Source: Bacteroides ihuae
Lineage (GTDB): Bacteria > Bacteroidota > Bacteroidia > Bacteroidales > Bacteroidaceae
NCBI RefSeq assembly: GCF_900104585.1
Contig: NZ_FNVX01000005.1
Coordinates: 310,001 to 374,000, forward strand
DNA: 64,000 nucleotides
Direction: 5' to 3'
Positions within the stretch are counted from its first letter, which is position 1. Each line of letters starts with the position of its first letter. The notes under the pieces were generated by a model. The model made no database searches. It saw only the letters and a list, made by a program, of their open reading frames with translations, and was not told where the DNA came from. Position numbers and translations under genes: made by a program. This document shows positions 1-8,646 of this stretch, piece after piece.

Positions 1-1497
1 ATTGTTAAAGATCAGCGCAAAATTATTGCAGATGTTACTAAAAGAAAAGCTTCAGAGACGCCTCAAGTATGGGCACTCTACAAAGAAGTGCAGGACTATT
101 ACGATAAAGGCATGCGTGTGCCGGATGATGTAACATTGCTGCTTTGTGATGATAACTGGGGTAATGTGCGCAAGTTGCCCGAGCTCTCGGCTAAAAAGCG
201 TAAGGGTGGTTATGGCATGTATTATCACTTTGATTATGTGGGTGGTCCGAGAAATTATAAATGGCTCAATGTTTCTCAGATACAACGTATATGGGAACAA
301 ATGAATCTGACTTATCACTATGGTGTGGATGAGCTATGGATTGTGAATGTGGGTGATTTGAAACCGATGGAGTATCCTATTCAGTTTTTTATGGATATGG
401 CCTGGAATCCTGAACGATTTAATGAAAATAATTTATTACAGCATACGGAGGAATTTTGTGCTCGTCAGTTTGGTGTGCAGTATGCTAAAGAAGCGGCTCG
501 CCTTATCAATACATACACAAAATATAACCGTCGTGTAACTCCCGAACTGTTGAATGAGAAAACATACAGTTTGCATAATTATGATGAGTTTCAAATAGCG
601 GTCGATGATTATAAAACACTGTTGCTCGACGCTCTGAAGCTAAACTATCTGTTGCCTGCCGATTGTCGGGATGCTTATGATCAGTTGGTACTTTTTCCCA
701 TACAAGCTTGTGCTAATTTATACGAACTCTATTATGCAGTGGCGATGAATCATGATTTGGCTGACAAGAAAGATATAAAAGCTAACCTTTGGGCAGCCAA
801 GGCAGAGACGTGCTATGTACGAGATTCGTTGCTCACTCGGCATTATAATAAGGAGATATCGGGAGGTAAATGGAACCACATGATGGATCAGACACATATA
901 GGATACACTTATTGGCAGCAGCCGGAGCATAACGTAATGCCTGCGTTAAAGCGTGTGCCTCAGAATAAAATGGCACCACTTCCTCCTGTATTTGTGGAAG
1001 CGGATGGTTATGTTTCTATGGAGGCAGAACATTATACTCGGGCAATGGATGGAGTAGATACTCATTGGATCGTAATTCCCGCTCTGGGGAAAACTCTTTC
1101 AGGAGTGACTACAATGCCTGTAACGTTATTGCCGGATAGAGAAACCTATCTGGAGTATGACATGGAACTGACTTCTATTGGTGATATGAAGTTGAATGTA
1201 TTGGTTTCTCCAACGCTTAATTTTAATGGAAATAGAGGTTTGCGTTATGCTGTCTCTTTTGATGGTGATAAAGAACAAATAGTTAATATCAATCAGACGT
1301 ATGATACCAGGTTGATGGAGAGTTGGCAAGCTAACAGCATTAATAGGACAGTAACCATTCATCGGATAACGACTCCAGGAAAGCATACGTTGCGGTTTCG
1401 TTCGCTTGATCCGGGGATTGTGTTGCAAAAGCTAATGTTGGATGCTGGAGGTTTGAAACCTTCTTATCTAGGTGCACCTGAAAGTAAAAATAAATAA
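1..1497 (+). CDS. GH115 family alpha-glucuronidase, C-terminal part (5' end outside window)
   Basis: The reading frame is open from base 1, so the start lies upstream of the window. The visible ~498 residues match the C-terminal part of GH115 enzymes, which remove (4-O-methyl)glucuronic acid from internal xylose residues of glucuronoxylan. Seen: the PQVWALYKEVQDYYDKG stretch followed by VPDDVTLLLCDDNWGN, then a mostly helical middle and a final beta-rich domain of about 170 residues (from about base 980) that resembles the C-terminal carbohydrate-binding-like domain of this family. An internal GTG at base 88 could be mistaken for a start, but homology-like sequence continues upstream of it. 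It heads a same-strand run of xylan enzymes and ends 17 bases before the esterase gene. Family assignment is by recognition; the signal peptide and catalytic residues of the N-terminal half cannot be checked here. Confidence 0.85.
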   Translation: MVKDQRKIIADVTKRKASETPQVWALYKEVQDYYDKGMRVPDDVTLLLCDDNWGNVRKLPELSAKKRKGGYGMYYHFDYVGGPRNYKWLNVSQIQRIWEQMNLTYHYGVDELWIVNVGDLKPMEYPIQFFMDMAWNPERFNENNLLQHTEEFCARQFGVQYAKEAARLINTYTKYNRRVTPELLNEKTYSLHNYDEFQIAVDDYKTLLLDALKLNYLLPADCRDAYDQLVLFPIQACANLYELYYAVAMNHDLADKKDIKANLWAAKAETCYVRDSLLTRHYNKEISGGKWNHMMDQTHIGYTYWQQPEHNVMPALKRVPQNKMAPLPPVFVEADGYVSMEAEHYTRAMDGVDTHWIVIPALGKTLSGVTTMPVTLLPDRETYLEYDMELTSIGDMKLNVLVSPTLNFNGNRGLRYAVSFDGDKEQIVNINQTYDTRLMESWQANSINRTVTIHRITTPGKHTLRFRSLDPGIVLQKLMLDAGGLKPSYLGAPESKNK

Positions 1498-1514
1498 AAT
1501 AAAACTGGTTAGTT

Positions 1515-3443
1515 ATGAGAGTTTTCAGTAAGGTTAGTTTGATTGTTCTGTTTGTCTTTTGCTTTACCCAATTGGGTGAAGCAAAAGTCAAACTACCTAC
1601 TTTGATTGCGGATGGGATGGTCCTTCAGCGAGAACAAACAATTTCTGTTTGGGGAACGGCTGATCCTAATGAAGAAGTTGTAGTTCAGTTTCTGAAAAGA
1701 AAGGTTGAAACCCGTGCTGATGCACAAGGTAACTGGCAGATTGCTTTACCGCCGATGAAGGCGGGAGGACCTTATACTATGAATGTTAATGAGATACAGC
1801 TAAAAGATATTTTAATTGGCGACGTTTGGCTCTGCTCGGGGCAGTCTAATATGGAACTTCCTATCTCCAGAGTGATAGATAAGTATCGTGCAGAGGCAGA
1901 GGCGGATAGCAATCCAATGATTCGTTATGTCAAGACGCCTTGGAATTATAATTTTCACGGACCGCAAACTGATATAAAACCAGTTGAATGGAAATCCTTG
2001 ACTCCTGAAAATGCGATGTCTTTCTCGGCTGTGGCCTATTTTTTTGCAAAAGATATTTATGCCAAGACTAAAGTGCCTGTTGGCATTATTAACTCTAGCG
2101 TAGGAGGTTCACCTATAGAAGCATGGATTAGCGAAGAAGGTCTGAAGCCTTTCCCTTTATATCTTAATGATAAAAGAATTTGTGAATCAGACCAATACAT
2201 AGCTGATGTGACAAAGTTGGGCCGGGAAAGCCAAAACCTTTGGAACATCGCACTTTATCAATCAGATGAAGGCTTGCATGGTAGTCAGCCATGGTATGCA
2301 TCGCAGTATGATGATTCATCTTGGACTAAAACGGAATTATTTGATGTGTCATGGGCTGCGAATGGATTCAATCCGATTAATGGTTCACATTGGTTTCGTA
2401 AGGACTTTGATGTGCCACAACAATTCATTGGCAAAGGAGCAACTCTTCGTTTGGGATGTATAGCAGATGCTGATTCTGTTTATGTGAATGGAACATTTGT
2501 GGGCACGGTGTCTTATCGTTATCCTCCTCGTATTTATGAGATTCCTGTTCATTTGTTGAAAGCCGGAAAGAATAACATAACTATACGCTTGATAAGCTAT
2601 GGCGGTCGTCCTGAATTCGTAAAAGATAAGCCATATAAGATTCTATGTGGAGATCAAGAAATTAGTCTGTTGGGAGAATGGAAACACCATTTAGGTACTC
2701 AGATGCCTGCCATGCCTTCACAAATCTCTTTTCAATATAAACCAGTTGGTTTATACAATGGTATGATTGCTCCTTTACTTCCTTTCAAATTTGCCGGAGT
2801 GATTTGGTATCAGGGTGAATCTAATACGGGTAAGTACAATGAATACGGTGCTCTGTTGTCTACTTTGATTGCTGATTGGAGAAGTAAACTCGATGCTCCT
2901 GAATTACCTTTTTTTATCGTGCAGTTACCTAATTTTATGCAATCGCACTCACAACCAATTGAGAGTAATTGGGCGGAATTGAGAAATAAGCAATTGGAGG
3001 TTACTCGCACTGTACCCAATACGGCACTTGCGGTGGCTATAGATTTAGGAGAATGGAATGATATTCATCCATTGAGTAAGAAAGAAGTAGGGCATCGCCT
3101 TTCATTGCAAGCTCAGAAGTTAGTTTATGGAGATAAAAAACTTGTGTCAGAGGGTCCTGTGTATGAATCAGCAACAACCGATGGTGATAAAATAATTCTT
3201 TCTTTTCGTAGTGGTACGGATGATTTGCTACTTGTACCTAAATTGAAAGGCTTCTCTATTGCAGGCAAAGATAGAGTCTTCAAATGGGCTAAGGCTCGTA
3301 TAGAAAGTAATAAAGTGATTGTTTGGAATGAAGACATAGCGAACCCTGTGTTGGTTCGTTATGGATGGGATGATAATCCGGCGGATATCAATCTTGCTAA
3401 TAAAGCGGGACTTCCTGCTTCTCCTTTTACTACTGAATATTAA
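1515..3443 (+). CDS. Sialate O-acetylesterase-type (SGNH/SASA) carbohydrate esterase, likely acetyl-xylan esterase
   Basis: 642 residues with an N-terminal signal peptide (hydrophobic run ending near GEAK, about residue 24). The SGNH catalytic set is visible: GQSNM with Ser111, WYQGESN in the middle of the protein, and the DIHP motif giving Asp516/His518 near the C-terminus. A segment at about residues 240-390 (around WFRKDFDVPQ and LRLGCIADADSVYVNG) looks like a galactose-binding-like insertion, usual for this family. The family is named for sialate deacetylation, but members in xylan loci remove acetyl groups from xylan. The placement between GH115 and the transporter supports that substrate by inference only. 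Probably periplasmic. Confidence 0.85.
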   Translation: MRVFSKVSLIVLFVFCFTQLGEAKVKLPTLIADGMVLQREQTISVWGTADPNEEVVVQFLKRKVETRADAQGNWQIALPPMKAGGPYTMNVNEIQLKDILIGDVWLCSGQSNMELPISRVIDKYRAEAEADSNPMIRYVKTPWNYNFHGPQTDIKPVEWKSLTPENAMSFSAVAYFFAKDIYAKTKVPVGIINSSVGGSPIEAWISEEGLKPFPLYLNDKRICESDQYIADVTKLGRESQNLWNIALYQSDEGLHGSQPWYASQYDDSSWTKTELFDVSWAANGFNPINGSHWFRKDFDVPQQFIGKGATLRLGCIADADSVYVNGTFVGTVSYRYPPRIYEIPVHLLKAGKNNITIRLISYGGRPEFVKDKPYKILCGDQEISLLGEWKHHLGTQMPAMPSQISFQYKPVGLYNGMIAPLLPFKFAGVIWYQGESNTGKYNEYGALLSTLIADWRSKLDAPELPFFIVQLPNFMQSHSQPIESNWAELRNKQLEVTRTVPNTALAVAIDLGEWNDIHPLSKKEVGHRLSLQAQKLVYGDKKLVSEGPVYESATTDGDKIILSFRSGTDDLLLVPKLKGFSIAGKDRVFKWAKARIESNKVIVWNEDIANPVLVRYGWDDNPADINLANKAGLPASPFTTEY

Positions 3444-3458
3444 TACTAACAAATAAAT

Positions 3459-4964
3459 GTGATGAAAAGCTCTTCTCAAAAAGTTTCGCTTGGCGAAAAA
3501 ATTGGTTACAGTCTGGGTGACGGTTCGGCGAACCTCATTTTCCAGATGATGATGATGTTTCAACTTTTTTTCTATACGGATGTCTTTGGCATCAAGGCTA
3601 CCGCAGCCGGTATGATCTTGTTGGTAGCCCGTATTTTTGATGCATTTGTCGACCCATTAGTCGGCATCCTTTCCGACCGAACCAACACCCGTTGGGGCAA
3701 GTATCGCCCATGGATATTGTGGACGGCTATTCCGTTTGCTCTATTTTTCATTCTGGCGTTTACTACACCGGATCTTAGTGAAAGGGGAAAGATTCTTTAC
3801 GCCGGCATTACTTACACTCTGTTGATGTCTATTTATTCGTTTAACAATACTCCTTATTCTTCATTGGGGGGAGTGATGACGAGTGATATAAAGGAGCGTA
3901 CCAGCATCTCATCCGTACGCTTTGTTACCGCTACTATTGCCACATTTATTGTGCAAGGACTTACGCTACCTTTGGTCTCTAAGTTTGGACATGGCGATGC
4001 TCAGAAGGGTTGGCTCATTACCATCTCACTGTTTGCCGTGATAGTCGTGGTGTTGTTGGTTATCACCTTTTTAACGGCGAAAGAGCGCATTACTCCTCCG
4101 GCTAATCAAAAGAGTTCCATTAGACAAGATTTTAAAGACATAGTACACAATGGTCCTTGGAAATCAATGTTTTTTCTTACACTCTTCTTATTTACCACTC
4201 TTGCATTATGGGGTAGTAGCATGTCTTACTACTTTAATTATTTTGTAGATAAGACAGCTTTGTTCGACTTCCTTCAACATTTTGGTTTAGTTAATGTGGA
4301 CGGTAATACGTATGGAGCGATACATAAGTTTCTTGATGCTTTCGGATTGATTGCCTTGCCCGATCATAGTAATGTATTTGCTGTAGGCTTCAGCCTTTTT
4401 AATATGACAGGACAGATTGTGACGTTGCTCGGAGTTATCCTTTTATCAGGATACCTCTCTAATATCTTTGGCAAGCGTAATGTATTCATTCTTTGTTTGG
4501 CATTAACAGGAGTGTTCACTGCCTTATTCTATCTGGTTGACTCTACCAATGTAGGACTGATCTTTGTGATCAACTTACTGAAAAGTATGGCCTATGCTCC
4601 AACAATTCCGCTTCTTTGGGCGATGATGGGTGATGTGGCCGATCATTCGGAGTGGGCAAACCATCGACGTGCGACAGGTTTTGTCTTTGCAGGAATTGTT
4701 TTTGCATTGAAAGCCGGTTTGGGAGTGGGAGGTGCTATCTGTGGAAGTATTGTAGATGCGTTCGGCTTTGTGCCCAATACGGTGCAAACTGATTCTGCTA
4801 TTATGGGTATCAAACTTACTTCGAGTGTTATTCCGGCCATCACGTTCTTTATCGGAGTCGTTGCACTTTTCTTTTATCCTATTTCCAAGCAGTTGAATGA
4901 AAAAATACAGATGGAGTTAGCTGATAGAAGAGCAAAAGATGATAATGCTCAGCCCGAAATATGA
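3459..4964 (+). CDS. GPH-family (MFS) glycoside:cation symporter, putative xylooligosaccharide/uronide importer
   Basis: 501 residues with about 12 hydrophobic segments. The N-terminus (KIGYSLGDGSANLIFQ), the DPLVGILSDRT loop and RWGKYRPWIL are signatures of the glycoside-pentoside-hexuronide:cation symporter family (XynB/MelB/UidB type). It would carry (oligo)saccharides across the inner membrane using a cation gradient. It starts 15 bases after the esterase gene and probably shares its transcript; two strong hairpins follow the stop. Compared with the shortest family members it carries an extra hydrophilic loop at about residues 270-310 (around FLQHFGLVNVDGNTYG). The exact substrate is inferred from context. 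Confidence 0.88.
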   Translation: MMKSSSQKVSLGEKIGYSLGDGSANLIFQMMMMFQLFFYTDVFGIKATAAGMILLVARIFDAFVDPLVGILSDRTNTRWGKYRPWILWTAIPFALFFILAFTTPDLSERGKILYAGITYTLLMSIYSFNNTPYSSLGGVMTSDIKERTSISSVRFVTATIATFIVQGLTLPLVSKFGHGDAQKGWLITISLFAVIVVVLLVITFLTAKERITPPANQKSSIRQDFKDIVHNGPWKSMFFLTLFLFTTLALWGSSMSYYFNYFVDKTALFDFLQHFGLVNVDGNTYGAIHKFLDAFGLIALPDHSNVFAVGFSLFNMTGQIVTLLGVILLSGYLSNIFGKRNVFILCLALTGVFTALFYLVDSTNVGLIFVINLLKSMAYAPTIPLLWAMMGDVADHSEWANHRRATGFVFAGIVFALKAGLGVGGAICGSIVDAFGFVPNTVQTDSAIMGIKLTSSVIPAITFFIGVVALFFYPISKQLNEKIQMELADRRAKDDNAQPEI

Positions 4965-5021
4965 ACCGGGTAGAATAATCTATTTGTCAATTTTGAAGAA
5001 GTTTCAATATGCCTTTTTGTA

Positions 5022-5047
5022 CCCCTCTACAGGCGCTGTGAGAGGGG
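5022..5047 (+). terminator. Hairpin after the transporter gene
   Basis: An 11-base stem with a one-base bulge: CCCCTCTACAG pairs with CTGTGAGAGGGG around a GCG loop. It lies 58 bases after the transporter stop and has no long T-run after it, so it may stabilise the 3' end of the mRNA rather than act as an intrinsic terminator. Confidence 0.45.
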
Positions 5048-5050
5048 GCT

Positions 5051-5114
5051 GGTGAACTAGTTAATTCAGCGTGGTGAACTAGTTAATTCACCACGCTGAA
5101 TTAACTAGTTCACC
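5051..5114. repeat. Perfect 28-bp inverted repeat with 8-base loop
   Basis: Left arm 5051-5078 and right arm 5087-5114 are exact reverse complements around CTAGTTAA. The arms are themselves made of reiterated sub-blocks (GTGAACTAGTTAATTCA and CCACGCTGAA), so several registers of pairing are possible and the motif continues to about 5122. It lies in the 220-base gap between the transporter and the GH10 gene. It looks like a dispersed palindromic (REP/MITE-like) intergenic element, and would also form a very strong RNA hairpin separating the two genes. Confidence 0.85.
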
Positions 5115-5184
5115 ACGCTGAAGTGGTAAGTTTTATTTTGAGCATATTGTATGTAAAGTAATAAGAGTAAATTAGATAACTATA

Positions 5185-6327
5185 ATGCGCTATTTTATGA
5201 GAATTTATTATTTAACCTTTCCCTTGTTTTTGCTAGCCTTTTTGTCTAGCTGTAAAACCGTGGAGAATGAGCATCAGCCTTCGTTAAAGACTTCACTTAA
5301 AGGAAAGTTCTTGATGGGTGTTGCGGTGAATGATGCACAAACTTCGGAACAAGACACCGCGGGACTTCGCCTCATCAAGCAACATTTTAATGCCGTGGCT
5401 GCCGAGAATTGCATGAAAAGTGAAGTCATCCACCCTGAGGAGAATCGTTACGACTTTACTCGCTCCGATCGCTTTGTTGCGTTTGGCGAGAAGTATAAAA
5501 TGGCTATCACCGGACATACCCTGATTTGGCATTCGCAGCTTTCACCTTGGTTTTGTGTGGATAAAGAAGGGAAAAATGTATCACGCGAGGTACTGATAGA
5601 GCGAATGAAAAATCATATTCATACTGTTGTAGGACGTTATAAAGGTCGTATTCAAGGATGGGATGTGGTGAATGAAGCTTTTGAAGATGACGGATCTTAT
5701 CGCAAAACCAAATTCTATGAGATACTAGGAGAAGATTATATTCCGCTTGCTTTTCAGTTTGCACATGAGGCTGACCCCAACGCAGAACTTTATTATAATG
5801 ATTACTCCATGGCGCATAAAGGGCGGCGCGATGCTGTGGTGCGGATGGTTACTCAGCTGAAGGCAAAAGGTATTCGTATTGATGCCGTAGGTATGCAAGG
5901 GCATATGCAGATGGATTTTCCTGTAGCAAAGGAATTTGAAAAGAGTTTGTTGGCGTTTGCCAATACTGGAGTGCAGGTGATGATTACTGAAATAGATATG
6001 ACCATTCTGCCTACTTCCAAGCAAAATATAGGTGCTGATGTTGGAACCAACTTCGAATATAAAAAAGAGATGAATCCGTATCCTGATGCATTGCCCGATT
6101 CTGTGGCACAGGCTTGGAATACCCGAATGGAGGAGTTTTTCAATTTGTTTTTGAAGCATAGTGATAAAATTAGCAGAGTGACAGTTTGGGGAGTGACTGA
6201 TGCTGACTCTTGGCGAAACGATTGGCCTATTAGGGGGCGTAAGGATTATCCTTTACTGTTCGATCGCAATCATCAGCCTAAACCTATTGTAGAGGCTATT
6301 TTAAAATCTGTAAACAAAAATAATTAA
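5185..6327 (+). CDS. GH10 endo-beta-1,4-xylanase, lipoprotein
   Basis: 380 residues. The N-terminus is a lipoprotein signal with lipobox FLSSC, lipid-modified Cys23, so the enzyme is likely membrane-anchored and possibly surface exposed. The single GH10 barrel follows at once, with no carbohydrate-binding insert. The acid/base is Glu164 (WDVVNEAF) and the nucleophile Glu269 (ITEIDM). Also visible are [14 protein letters not shown] and the late [12 protein letters not shown] motif. It would cleave internal xylan bonds to give oligosaccharides for the GH43, GH8 and GH67 enzymes downstream. A second in-frame ATG (5197) could also serve as start. It begins a new cluster after the palindromic gap. 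Confidence 0.93.
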   Translation: MRYFMRIYYLTFPLFLLAFLSSCKTVENEHQPSLKTSLKGKFLMGVAVNDAQTSEQDTAGLRLIKQHFNAVAAENCMKSEVIHPEENRYDFTRSDRFVAFGEKYKMAITGHTLIWHSQLSPWFCVDKEGKNVSREVLIERMKNHIHTVVGRYKGRIQGWDVVNEAFEDDGSYRKTKFYEILGEDYIPLAFQFAHEADPNAELYYNDYSMAHKGRRDAVVRMVTQLKAKGIRIDAVGMQGHMQMDFPVAKEFEKSLLAFANTGVQVMITEIDMTILPTSKQNIGADVGTNFEYKKEMNPYPDALPDSVAQAWNTRMEEFFNLFLKHSDKISRVTVWGVTDADSWRNDWPIRGRKDYPLLFDRNHQPKPIVEAILKSVNKNN

Positions 6328-6349
6328 TTAATATTTATACTATAAGATT

Positions 6350-7324
6350 ATGAAAAAAGAAGCACGATACCTTGTTCCGGGTGACTATATGGCCGACCCT
6401 GCAGTACACGTTTTTAATGGAAAACTTTACATTTACCCTTCACACGATCGTGAGAGTGGTATTCCCGAGAATGATAATGGCGATCATTTCGACATGTGTG
6501 ATTATCATGTGTTTTCGATGGAAGACATTGACGGAGAGGTAACGGATCATGGTGTGGCACTCCAAGTAAAGGATATTCCTTGGGCAGGCCGCCAGTTGTG
6601 GGATTCTGATTGTGCTTATAAAAATGGTAAGTACTACCTCTATTTTCCACTGAAAGATCAGACAGATATCTTCCGTATCGGTGTGGCGATAAGCGATAAA
6701 CCCGAAGGCCCTTTCATACCTCAACCTGACCCAATTAGAGGAAGTTACAGCATAGACCCTGCTGTGTTTGAAGATGAAGATGGTCAGTCTTATATGTATT
6801 TTGGTGGCCTTTGGGGTGGCCAGTTGCAGCGATATCGTAACAACAAAGCACAAGAGTCTGCCGTTTTGGGAGAAGGTGATGAACCTGCTTTGCCATCAAG
6901 GGTTGTTCGACTAAGCGATGATATGTTGGGCTTTGCTGAAGAGCCTCAAGCTATCACTATTTTGGACGAGAATGGCCAACCATTGACAGCAGGAGACAAC
7001 GCACGTCGGTTTTTCGAAGCATCGTGGATGCATAAATATAACGGCAAATATTATTTTTCTTATTCAACAGGCGATACGCACAGACTGTGTTATGCTATTG
7101 GCGATAATCCTTATGGTCCGTTCATTTATCAGGGAGTGATACTTACTCCTGTGGTGGGGTGGACTACTCACCATGGCATCTGTGAATTTAAAGGAAAGTG
7201 GTACCTTTTTCATCATGATACTGTGCCTTCGGGCGGACGCACTTGGCTTCGTAGTCTCAAAGTTTGCGAGTTGGAGTATAATGCTGATGGTACTATTAAG
7301 ACCATTGATGGTGGAGGAGAATAG
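6350..7324 (+). CDS. GH43 beta-xylosidase / alpha-L-arabinofuranosidase, no signal peptide
   Basis: 324 residues of a five-bladed propeller GH43 enzyme. Expected catalytic residues are visible: general base Asp16 (MADPAVHVF), the pKa-modulating Asp136 (YSIDPAVF) and general acid Glu223 (FFEASWMH). There is no signal peptide, so the enzyme is expected in the cytoplasm acting on imported oligosaccharides. It is 22 bases after the GH10 gene. The arrangement resembles GH43 subfamily 1 enzymes of Bacteroides xylan loci; beta-xylosidase versus arabinofuranosidase activity cannot be decided from sequence. Confidence 0.9.
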   Translation: MKKEARYLVPGDYMADPAVHVFNGKLYIYPSHDRESGIPENDNGDHFDMCDYHVFSMEDIDGEVTDHGVALQVKDIPWAGRQLWDSDCAYKNGKYYLYFPLKDQTDIFRIGVAISDKPEGPFIPQPDPIRGSYSIDPAVFEDEDGQSYMYFGGLWGGQLQRYRNNKAQESAVLGEGDEPALPSRVVRLSDDMLGFAEEPQAITILDENGQPLTAGDNARRFFEASWMHKYNGKYYFSYSTGDTHRLCYAIGDNPYGPFIYQGVILTPVVGWTTHHGICEFKGKWYLFHHDTVPSGGRTWLRSLKVCELEYNADGTIKTIDGGGE

Positions 7325-7368
7325 TTCTCTTAACATGTTGTAGATTTAATAACCTAAAATTGATCACT

Positions 7369-8622
7369 ATGAGACGCACATTTGTATTTCTGTTTGCTTT
7401 TCTTCTAATGAGCTTCCAAGTTATAAATGCGATGAAACCTTGGGATAAAGGAGCTTTTGAAACACTAAAATATCGGAATATTTTTGCTGAGCTTGGATAT
7501 ACTCAGAAGGAGATTGATGCGAAAGTAGAGGATGTATTCCAATCTCTTTTCTCTGGCCCAAATAAAATTTATTTTGAGGTGGGTGATTCTCTGGCTTATA
7601 TCTCAGATATTAAAAATCATGATGTACGAACAGAAGGTATGTCGTATGGTATGATGATAGCTGTACAGTTAGATAAGAAAGACATATTCGACCGTTTGTG
7701 GCGCTGGAGCAAGAAATACATGCAACATCCGGATGGAAATTTAGAAGGGTATTTTGCCTGGAGCTGCAAGATTAATGGGATGCGAAATGCTCAGGGCCCG
7801 GCTTCTGATGGTGAATTATATTATGTCACTTCTTTAATTTTCGCTTCTAATCGTTGGGGAAATACTACGGGGATTGATTATCTGAAAGAGGCGCAGTATA
7901 TCTTGGACAATGCAATGAATAAGGAGGGTAAAGGTAGAGCTGCTAATTTGATTAACAAAGAGCATAAGCTCATTACATTTTCTCCGGATGCTTGGGGAGG
8001 CTCTTTTACTGACCCTTCCTATCATGTACCCGCTTTTTATGAAGTGTGGGCTCGTTGGGCCAATGATGGTAGGGCAAGTTTCTGGAGAGAATGTGCTGAG
8101 GCTAGTCGTAATTACCTCCATAAAGCAACTCATCCGGTTACTGGACTTAATCCGGATTACTCTAACTATGATGGCTCACCTTTAAATACAAGTCACGTAA
8201 TTGGTCAGGCTTTCCGCTTTGATTCTTGGCGTGTACCTATGAATATTGCATTAGATTATTCTTGGGTTTGTGTCGATAAAGAGTGGCAACAACAATATGG
8301 AAACAGGATTCAGGATTTCTTGTATTCACAGGGAATTCATACATTTGTTGACCAGTATAACATCGATGGTTCTACCGTGACTGAGATATTACCTGCCGGA
8401 GGGTATACTGCATTGCGCCATTCGTTGGGGCTGGTAGCAACCTCGGCTGCAGTTTCACTTGTATGCACTCATGATAAGAGCAGTGAATTTGTTCAACAGT
8501 TATGGAATGAGCGTCATGAACCCTATGCTGATGGCTATTTTGATGCTTACTACGACGGGCTGTTGAGGCTCTTTTCAGTGATGCATTTAAGTGGCAGATA
8601 TCGTATTATTTTTCCTAAATAG
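7369..8622 (+). CDS. GH8 reducing-end xylose-releasing exo-oligoxylanase (Rex-like)
   Basis: 417 residues from the ATG at 7369. An in-frame TTG nine bases upstream is less likely because the signal peptide begins at MRRTFVFLFAF. After the signal (cut near VINA) comes a GH8 (alpha/alpha)6 barrel. Seen are VRTEGMSYGMM with putative acid Glu89, QGPASDGELYY and FDSWRVPMNIALDY, all typical of the xylan-active GH8 group rather than the cellulase/chitosanase group. Rex enzymes remove xylose from the reducing end of xylooligosaccharides. Likely periplasmic. It lies 44 bases after the GH43 gene and 24 bases before the GH67 gene. Confidence 0.88.
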   Translation: MRRTFVFLFAFLLMSFQVINAMKPWDKGAFETLKYRNIFAELGYTQKEIDAKVEDVFQSLFSGPNKIYFEVGDSLAYISDIKNHDVRTEGMSYGMMIAVQLDKKDIFDRLWRWSKKYMQHPDGNLEGYFAWSCKINGMRNAQGPASDGELYYVTSLIFASNRWGNTTGIDYLKEAQYILDNAMNKEGKGRAANLINKEHKLITFSPDAWGGSFTDPSYHVPAFYEVWARWANDGRASFWRECAEASRNYLHKATHPVTGLNPDYSNYDGSPLNTSHVIGQAFRFDSWRVPMNIALDYSWVCVDKEWQQQYGNRIQDFLYSQGIHTFVDQYNIDGSTVTEILPAGGYTALRHSLGLVATSAAVSLVCTHDKSSEFVQQLWNERHEPYADGYFDAYYDGLLRLFSVMHLSGRYRIIFPK

Positions 8623-8646
8623 CGATTAATTATTGATTTAACAAAG

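Noticed and set aside
5725..6159. 144-residue minus-strand frame inside the GH10 gene
   Set aside because: Antisense shadow of a clear GH10 enzyme with intact catalytic residues.
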